Of a stretch of 9,830 nt of DNA, positions 1 through 4,537 are shown piece after piece. The notes under the pieces are model-generated. The model did not search any database and was not told the origin of the DNA. It worked only from the letters and a program-made list of their open reading frames with translations. This DNA is from Nitrospirota bacterium (GTDB lineage: Bacteria > Nitrospirota > Thermodesulfovibrionia > Thermodesulfovibrionales > JdFR-85), in assembly GCA_013152195.1 (NCBI GenBank), contig JAADGU010000009.1, positions 1 through 9,830 on the forward strand. Direction: 5' to 3'. The position numbers and the translations under genes were made by a program. The stretch's first letter is position 1. Every line of letters begins with the position of its first letter.

Positions 1-56
1 GGAATCCAGTCTTTTCAGTGAGTTCTGGATACCCGATTACAGACTTCGGGTATGAC
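1..56. repeat. Dispersed hairpin repeat, cut by the left edge
   Basis: An 8-base inverted repeat, ATACCCGA at 29-36 and TCGGGTAT at 46-53, encloses a 9-base loop. ATCCAG at 4-9 also pairs with CTGGAT at 25-30, so nested alternative hairpins are possible. The pattern of a pyrimidine-rich CCCG arm followed by GTATGAC resembles the short GTCAT-CCCG-type dispersed repeats that fill intergenic spaces in Nitrospirota and deltaproteobacteria. That family assignment comes from memory of their look. The unit probably extends left of the window. Confidence 0.5.
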
Positions 57-107
57 TAAAATAAAAAACAGCAGTTTATACACAGACTCTAATTAACTGT
101 TTTTATA

Positions 108-136
108 TGACCGGATCAGGTCTTTTTCTGACCGGA
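108..136 (+). promoter_or_regulatory. Possible activator (enhancer) sites upstream of the sigma-54-type promoter
   Basis: The octamer TGACCGGA occurs at 108-115 and again at 129-136, exactly 21 bases apart, which puts both copies on the same face of the helix. The first copy is part of a GACC-N6-GGTC inverted repeat (109-122). The pair sits 100-125 bases upstream of a sigma-54-like promoter, where NtrC-type activators usually bind. The octamer does not match the enteric NtrC consensus, so which protein would bind here is unknown. Confidence 0.3.
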
Positions 137-143
137 CGCGCAT

Positions 144-197
144 TCCTACAATTTTGTCCTACAATTTTGTATGTCCTACAAAATTGTAGGACATACA
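144..197. repeat. Tandem plus inverted repeat cluster
   Basis: TCCTACAATTTTG occurs twice head to tail (144-156 and 157-169). It is followed by a perfect inverted repeat with 14-base arms (TGTATGTCCTACAA at 168-181 and TTGTAGGACATACA at 184-197) around a 2-base centre. The same word therefore occurs as two direct copies and one inverted copy within 54 bases. The cluster lies between the possible activator sites and the sigma-54-like promoter of glnB. It could be an operator array, an extruding hairpin, or a scar of nested mobile-element ends. No transposase lies nearby. Confidence 0.75.
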
Positions 198-233
198 GGA
201 CTCACTGTCCCTGAAAACAGGCCATTTCACATA

Positions 234-249
234 TGGCACGAATATTGTA
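234..249 (+). promoter_or_regulatory. Sigma-54-type promoter for glnB-amtB
   Basis: TGGCACG at 234-240, four bases, then TTGTA at 245-249. This matches the sigma-54 pattern TGGCAC-N5-TTGC. The -24 GG (235-236) and the -12 dinucleotide (247-248) are the required 10 bases apart. The only departure is GT instead of GC at -12. Transcription would start near 260, leaving a leader of about 74 bases before the glnB ATG at 334. P-II/Amt operons are classic RpoN/NtrC targets, so the site fits its gene. Confidence 0.6.
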
Positions 250-333
250 AATTATCGCAGACTGCCAGCAATCGCCGGATTATTGCCGGCCTTAAATCTC
301 TTAGAATTTTAAATACTACAGGAGGTATTTCCA

Positions 334-677
334 ATGAAGATGGTTTCTGCTGTAATCAAGCATTTCCTTTCCGGCTTGACAATGTACGGAAAGCCCTGAC
401 AGACATCGGGGTAGAGGGTATGACCATTATCGAGGTGAAGGGTTTTGGACGTCAGAAGGGACACATGGAGGTATACAGGGGTGTGGAGTACGAGGTGAGA
501 TTCCTGCCAAAGATCAAGATGGAGGTGGCTGTAACCGATGAAAAGCTCGATCAGGTTATTGATGTTATCCAGGAAGCCGCAAGGACAGGCGAGATAGGGG
601 ATGGCAAGATATTTATTTATAATCTGCAGGATGTGGTAAGGATCAGGACAGGCGAGAGAGGAGAGGAAGCGATATGA
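334..677 (+). pseudogene. glnB: Nitrogen regulatory protein P-II (GlnB/GlnK), frameshifted
   Basis: P-II proteins are small trimeric cytoplasmic sensors of 2-oxoglutarate, ATP/ADP and glutamine status that control Amt channels, glutamine synthetase modification and NtrB. The natural start is the ATG at 334, with AGGAGG at 320-325 eight bases upstream. Reading from it gives the P-II beginning MKMVSAVIKHF and then runs out of frame to a TGA at 397-399. The rest (LDNVRKALTDIGVEGM, the T-loop, and KIFI through RIRTGERGEEAI) continues in another frame to 677. The cause is a tandem TTTCC duplication (363-367, 368-372). With one copy removed, an unbroken 112-residue protein results, the usual P-II length, with the uridylylation Tyr at position 51 in RGVEYEV. 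The other frame stays open upstream to 171, but that part has no P-II similarity and its ATG lies in a repeat. The stop overlaps the amtB ATG (ATGA). This could be a true lesion, a reversible slip or a sequence error. Confidence 0.88.
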
Positions 678-2026
678 TGAGAAAAGAGGATTCAGGAGTC
701 AGAATCCCGGGCTCCCTGATAAATGAAAAAACGGTTTTGATTTCGTTACTTGCAGGTTTTATGGTATTTCTTTCCTGCAACAGTGCCTTTGCCGGGGAAG
801 CATCAGGGATCGATACAGGCGATACCGCATGGCTATTGATATCTACGGCACTTGTCATGCTGATGACCCCGGGGCTCGCCTTTTTTTATGGCGGAATGGT
901 AAGGAGCAAAAATGTACTTGGCACCATAATGCACAGTTTTATAATCCTGTGTATTGTGAGTATTGTCTGGGTATTGTGGGGATATACACTTGCCTTTGGC
1001 CCTGACATAGGCGGGTTTGTTGGCGGACTGAAGTGGTTGGGCCTGCAGGGTGTTGGACAGGAACCCGCTCCACTGGCCCCAACAGTGCCCCACCTTGCAT
1101 TCATGATGTTTCAGGGGATGTTTGCAATCATCACACCGGCCCTTATAACAGGGGCCTTTGCAGAGAGGATGAAATTTTCGGCATTGGTGATCTTTACTGT
1201 ATTATGGACTACCCTTGTTTACTCCCCGGTTTGTCACTGGGTATGGGGAGGCGGATGGATCGGAGCAAAACTCGGCGCCCTTGATTTTGCAGGCGGCACA
1301 GTGGTACATATAAACTCAGCCATTGCAGCCATCACGGCTGCAGTCATTGTTGGAAAGAGAAAGGGGTATCTGGAGGAGACTATAATGCCGCATAACCTTC
1401 CAATGACCATCCTTGGGGCAGCACTGCTCTGGTTCGGCTGGTTCGGGTTTAATGCCGGCAGCGCCCTTACAGCCGGAGGACTGGCCTCCCTTGCCTTTGT
1501 AACAACAAACACCGCTGCTGCTGCTGCCGGCTTGAGCTGGGCACTTACAGAGTGGGGGCACAGGGGAAAACCCACGGCATTTGGTGCGGTCAGCGGTGCA
1601 GTGGCCGGACTTGTTGCCATAACGCCTGCAGCAGGCTTTGTAAGTCCCATGTCTGCCATCCTTATAGGTATTGGTGCAGGCATCCTGTGCTATCTTGCCG
1701 TTAATGTCAGACCGAAGATCGGATATGATGATTCACTTGATGTGCTCGGCATTCATGGAGTTGGAGGTCTGTGGGGGGCACTGGCTACAGGTCTTTTTGC
1801 ATCAACCGCAGTAAATTCCGGTGGTGCCAATGGCCTGTTCTTCGGAAACCCGTCTCTCTTTACAGCCCAGGTTATCGCAAGTGTTGCAACCATTCTTTAT
1901 TCCGGGATTGTCACCCTTATCATACTGAAGGTGATTGACTGGACAGTCGGCCTCAGGGTTAAAGAGGAAGAAGAGGTTGTGGGACTTGACCTCAGCCAGC
2001 ATGGTGAGACAGGATATAACCTGTAA
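674..2026 (+). CDS. amtB: Ammonium transporter AmtB
   Basis: Amt/Rh-family channel (450 residues) that conducts ammonium/ammonia across the inner membrane and is normally gated by a P-II trimer that docks its T-loops into the cytoplasmic face. A hydrophobic signal peptide (about residues 18-40, ending near CNSAFA) precedes roughly eleven membrane segments. Family motifs seen are the PGLAFFYGGMVRSKN helix, the pore histidine pair His212 (VVHINSA) and His361 (GIHGVGG), and GWFGFNAGSAL. The start ATG at 674 overlaps the P-II stop as ATGA, the usual glnK-amtB coupling; a second ATG follows at 677. No clear Shine-Dalgarno site apart from the purine-rich GAGAGGAAG just upstream, so it probably depends on translation arriving from glnB, which is frameshifted here. 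The gene itself is intact and full length. Confidence 0.97.
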   Translation: MMRKEDSGVRIPGSLINEKTVLISLLAGFMVFLSCNSAFAGEASGIDTGDTAWLLISTALVMLMTPGLAFFYGGMVRSKNVLGTIMHSFIILCIVSIVWVLWGYTLAFGPDIGGFVGGLKWLGLQGVGQEPAPLAPTVPHLAFMMFQGMFAIITPALITGAFAERMKFSALVIFTVLWTTLVYSPVCHWVWGGGWIGAKLGALDFAGGTVVHINSAIAAITAAVIVGKRKGYLEETIMPHNLPMTILGAALLWFGWFGFNAGSALTAGGLASLAFVTTNTAAAAAGLSWALTEWGHRGKPTAFGAVSGAVAGLVAITPAAGFVSPMSAILIGIGAGILCYLAVNVRPKIGYDDSLDVLGIHGVGGLWGALATGLFASTAVNSGGANGLFFGNPSLFTAQVIASVATILYSGIVTLIILKVIDWTVGLRVKEEEEVVGLDLSQHGETGYNL

Positions 2027-2082
2027 ACAGAGCTGCAGGGCAGCAGGCGGATTAAAAATCTTATTAAGGAGATTATAAGGTT

Positions 2083-2763
2083 ATGCCGGTATTGATTGTA
2101 AAAAACATCCCGGTCGAGGGACCGGGAACGATTGAGGACTTTCTCAAGGAAAGGGCTATCCCCTATACCATACTCGAACTCTCAAAGGGCGAGCAGATTG
2201 CCGACACAGGGGATTATTCGCATCTGATAGTGATGGGCGGGCCAATGGCTGTTTATGAGATGGACAGATACGCCTACCTCCGTCAGGAGACAGACCTGAT
2301 AAAGGACTTCATTGACAGGGGCAAGGCTGTCCTTGGTGTCTGCCTGGGGGCCCAGATGGTTGCTCATTGCCTTGGGGCAAGGGTCTATCCCGGGGAGGTA
2401 AAGGAGGTTGGCTGGTATAAGGTTGACATAACACCTGAGGGAATGGAAGACGAGGTCTTCTCAGCCATCGCGATTGACGGGAAACCCGTTGCAGAGGTTT
2501 TTCAGTGGCACGGTGACACCTTTGACCTGCCTGAAGGCGCAGTAAGGATTGCCTCATCATCAGCCTATCCCAATCAGGCATTCAGGTACGGCAGCCGGGT
2601 ATATGCCCTGCAGTTTCATATAGAGGTTACCCCGGAAATACTCAGGGAATGGTTTAAGGATGAAGAAGGGGTTGACGTTGAGGAGATGCTTGCGCACACG
2701 CAGAAGATATACCCTGAATATCATAAGAGGGCAATGAATTTTTATGACAATTTTTTTTCTTGA
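2083..2763 (+). CDS. Stand-alone class I glutamine amidotransferase
   Basis: A 226-residue protein of the GATase1 fold, resembling the amidotransferase half of GMP synthase. It shows the nucleophile elbow GVCLGAQ with Cys87 and the QFHIEV motif with His179 and Glu181, so the full Cys-His-Glu triad for hydrolysing glutamine to glutamate and ammonia is present. There is no synthetase domain, and no acceptor-enzyme gene lies next to it. An AAGGAG at 2066-2071 precedes the ATG by 11 bases, and the gene lies only 56 bases after amtB in the same direction, so it is probably cotranscribed with it. Its stop (2761-2763) falls inside the repeat-rich leader of glnA. Its substrate is unknown. The setting between an ammonium channel and glutamine synthetase suggests a role in glutamine turnover or in handling a gamma-glutamyl compound, which is inference only. 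It could also be a peptidase-like relative. Confidence 0.85.
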   Translation: MPVLIVKNIPVEGPGTIEDFLKERAIPYTILELSKGEQIADTGDYSHLIVMGGPMAVYEMDRYAYLRQETDLIKDFIDRGKAVLGVCLGAQMVAHCLGARVYPGEVKEVGWYKVDITPEGMEDEVFSAIAIDGKPVAEVFQWHGDTFDLPEGAVRIASSSAYPNQAFRYGSRVYALQFHIEVTPEILREWFKDEEGVDVEEMLAHTQKIYPEYHKRAMNFYDNFFS

Positions 2764-2831
2764 CAAAACTTTGTCTTGACAAAGGCAAAAAATTTATAGT
2801 AAGTTTATCGGCAAACCCAATACCGATAAAC
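2758..2831 (+). promoter_or_regulatory. Promoter/leader of glnA with direct and inverted repeats
   Basis: TCTTGACAAA occurs twice (2758-2767 and 2774-2783), 16 bases apart. Its complement sits between the copies, giving a perfect inverted repeat CTTTGTC/GACAAAG (2769-2775, 2778-2784). TTGTCT (2771-2776), 18 bases, TATAGT (2795-2800) is a usable sigma-70 promoter. The better -35 word TTGACA (2776-2781) is too close to that -10. Downstream is a 9-base hairpin, GTTTATCGG (2803-2811) with CCGATAAAC (2823-2831), loop 11, just before the AGGAGGT (2851-2857) of glnA. The arrangement suggests an operator over the promoter and a structured 5' leader. No sigma-54 box is seen here. The repeats are visible; their function is inferred. 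Confidence 0.5.
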
Positions 2832-2862
2832 CAATGAATTTTAATTCTTTAGGAGGTAGTCT

Positions 2863-4273
2863 ATGACGCCAAAGGATGTATTAACGTTTGCTCAGGAAAA
2901 CGATGTAGTAATGGTTGACTTCAAGTTCATTGATTTTCCAGGAGTATGGCAGCACTTTTCAGTACCTGTTGATGAACTGAAGGAAGAGACATTTGAAGAA
3001 GGTGTCGGTTTTGACGGTTCATCCATAAGGGGCTGGCAGGCAATCAATGCATCGGATATGCTGATTATGCCTGACCCTGAGACTGCAATGCTTGATCCGT
3101 TCAGAAAGTACCCGACTCTCGGTCTTGTCTGCAACATTGTAGACCCGATTACCAAGGAACCTTACTCAAGAGATCCAAGATACATCTCGCAGAAGGCAGT
3201 TCAGTACCTCAAGTCCACCGGCATAGGTGATACTGCATACTTTGGCCCGGAGGCAGAGTTCTTTATCTTTGACGACATCAGGTTTGACCAGAATGCCCAG
3301 AGCGGCTATTACTTTATTGATTCAAAAGAAGGCATCTGGAACTCAGGAAAGGATGAAGGTCCCAACCTCGGTTACAAGCCAAGACACAAGGAGGGTTATT
3401 TCCCTGTACCGCCTACAGACAGCCTTGAGGATTTAAGGACAGAGATGGTCGTCATAATGAAAAGGTGCGGAATACATATCGAGGCCCAGCACCACGAGGT
3501 GGCAACAGCAGGCCAGGGCGAGATTGACATGAGGTTCTCCCCCCTTGTACACATGGCTGACAAGCTCATGCTGTTCAAATACATAGTCAAGAATGTGGCC
3601 TGCACATGGAAAGACTGCTACCTTCATGCCAAAGCCTGTCTTTGAAGACAATGGCTCAGGAATGCATACTCATCAGAGCATATGGAAGGATGGCAAACCC
3701 CTGTTTGCAGGTAATGAATATGCAGGCCTCAGTGAGATGGCGCTTCACTATATCGGAGGACTTCTGAAACATGCCAGGGCACTTGCCGCACTCACAAACC
3801 CCACAACCAATTCATACAAGAGACTTGTCCCGGGCTTTGAAGCACCGGTTAACCTTGCATATTCAGCAAGAAACCGCTCTGCGGCAATAAGGATTCCAAT
3901 GTATTCTCCTTCTCCAAAGGCTAAGAGGGTGGAGGTAAGATTCCCCGATCCTTCATGCAACCCCTATCTTGCCTTTGCAGCATTGCTGATGGCCGGCCTT
4001 GACGGAATAGAGAACAAGATTGATCCCGGAGAGGCACTTGACAAGGACCTCTATGAGCTTCCACCAGAGGAACTCGCAAAGGTCCCGCAGATGGTAGGCA
4101 GCCTTGATGAGGCACTTGAGAGTCTCGAAAAAGACCATGAGTTCCTGCTCAAGGGAAATGTCTTTACTGAAGATGCACTCACGACCTGGATAAAATACAA
4201 GAAAGAGAACGAGGTTGATGAACTGAGGCTCAGGCCTCACCCCTATGAGTTCTTCCTTTACTACGATATCTAA
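2863..4273 (+). pseudogene. glnA: Glutamine synthetase type I, frameshifted
   Basis: Glutamine synthetase makes glutamine from glutamate, ammonia and ATP in the cytoplasm as a dodecamer. The start ATG has AGGAGGT at 2851-2857, five bases upstream. The first frame covers GVGFDGSSIRGW, the metal-binding FGPEAEFF, and HEVATAGQGEID, and ends YIVKNVAC with an early TGA at 3643-3645. The second frame resumes at HGKTATFMPKP (from 3605) through NGSGMHTHQS, NRSAAIRIP and RFPDPSCNPYLAFAALL to the TAA at 4271-4273. Between the conserved Ala (ends 3600) and His (starts 3605) there are four bases instead of the six expected from the family spacing, so two bases are missing inside TGCACA. Restoring them gives 470 residues, the normal GSI length, and puts the adenylylation Tyr (LYELPPEE, codon 4052-4054) at position 398, as in E. 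coli. Adenylylation control was therefore ancestral. Both halves are otherwise perfectly conserved, so the lesion is recent or a sequence error. Confidence 0.93.
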
Positions 4274-4279
4274 ACTTTT

Positions 4280-4318
4280 AAAAACCCCCTGGAAAGACCA
4301 TCTTTCCAGGGGGTTTTT
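4280..4318 (+). terminator. Strong intrinsic terminator after glnA
   Basis: A perfect 18-base inverted repeat (4280-4297 and 4301-4318) with a CCA loop begins six bases after the glnA stop. The stem is GC-rich at its centre (CCCCCTGGAAAG), flanked by A5 on the left and T5 on the right, so it can work in both directions. It closes the nitrogen cluster and may also stop leftward transcription from the kinase gene. Confidence 0.92.
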
Positions 4319-4320
4319 CC

Positions 4321-4386
4321 TCTCCACAATTCTCAACTTTTCTTCTCTATCAGCCTGGCAATATCTCTCCCTGAAACAGCTTTCAC
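4321..4386 (-). pseudogene. Decayed N-terminal piece of a HicA-type toxin
   Basis: Reading leftward from a GTG at 4386-4384 gives VKAVSGRDIARLIEKKS, a TGA at 4335-4333, then ELWR. This matches the opening of HicA mRNA-interferase toxins (typically VKPVSGKELIRLLEKNGW then a basic strand); the TGA stands where the conserved Trp (TGG) belongs. The similarity stops at the glnA terminator, so the catalytic His (GSHH region) is absent and no HicB antitoxin is seen. It looks like a leftover of a hicAB locus truncated at the terminator. The match is short (about 20 residues) and the call rests on pattern recognition. Confidence 0.42.
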
Positions 4387-4537
4387 ACTGAGATATTCAA
4401 ACCTTTACGTCTATAGACTAACAGGTACAGGACTCAACACCCTTTCCTGATCGTTGCCGAGCCAGAATAAGCCCTGTCTGACATACAATGTTAGTTTTAT
4501 CATTATTGTATTGGATTTTTTTACTTTCACCACCCTT

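Noticed and set aside
171..333. An N-terminal extension of P-II starting at the ATG at 171
   Set aside because: The ATG lies inside a palindromic repeat, upstream of the likely transcription start (about 260), has no ribosome site, and its first 65 residues show no P-II similarity. The real start at 334 has AGGAGG.
1234..1683. Long open frame on the - strand inside amtB
   Set aside because: Shadow of the strongly biased amtB codons: low-complexity Ala/Pro-rich translation with no ribosome site or family motif.
3593..4273. The second half of glnA as an independent gene starting at the ATG at 3593
   Set aside because: The ATG is in the middle of the conserved KNVA region with no ribosome site, and the fragment lacks the N-terminal half of the active site. 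It is the frameshifted remainder of one gene.
4411..4503. Small - strand frame of 30 codons (MIKLTLYVRQ...) between the kinase end and the HicA fossil
   Set aside because: No ribosome site, no recognised family, and composition typical of a chance frame. It does not look like HicB.
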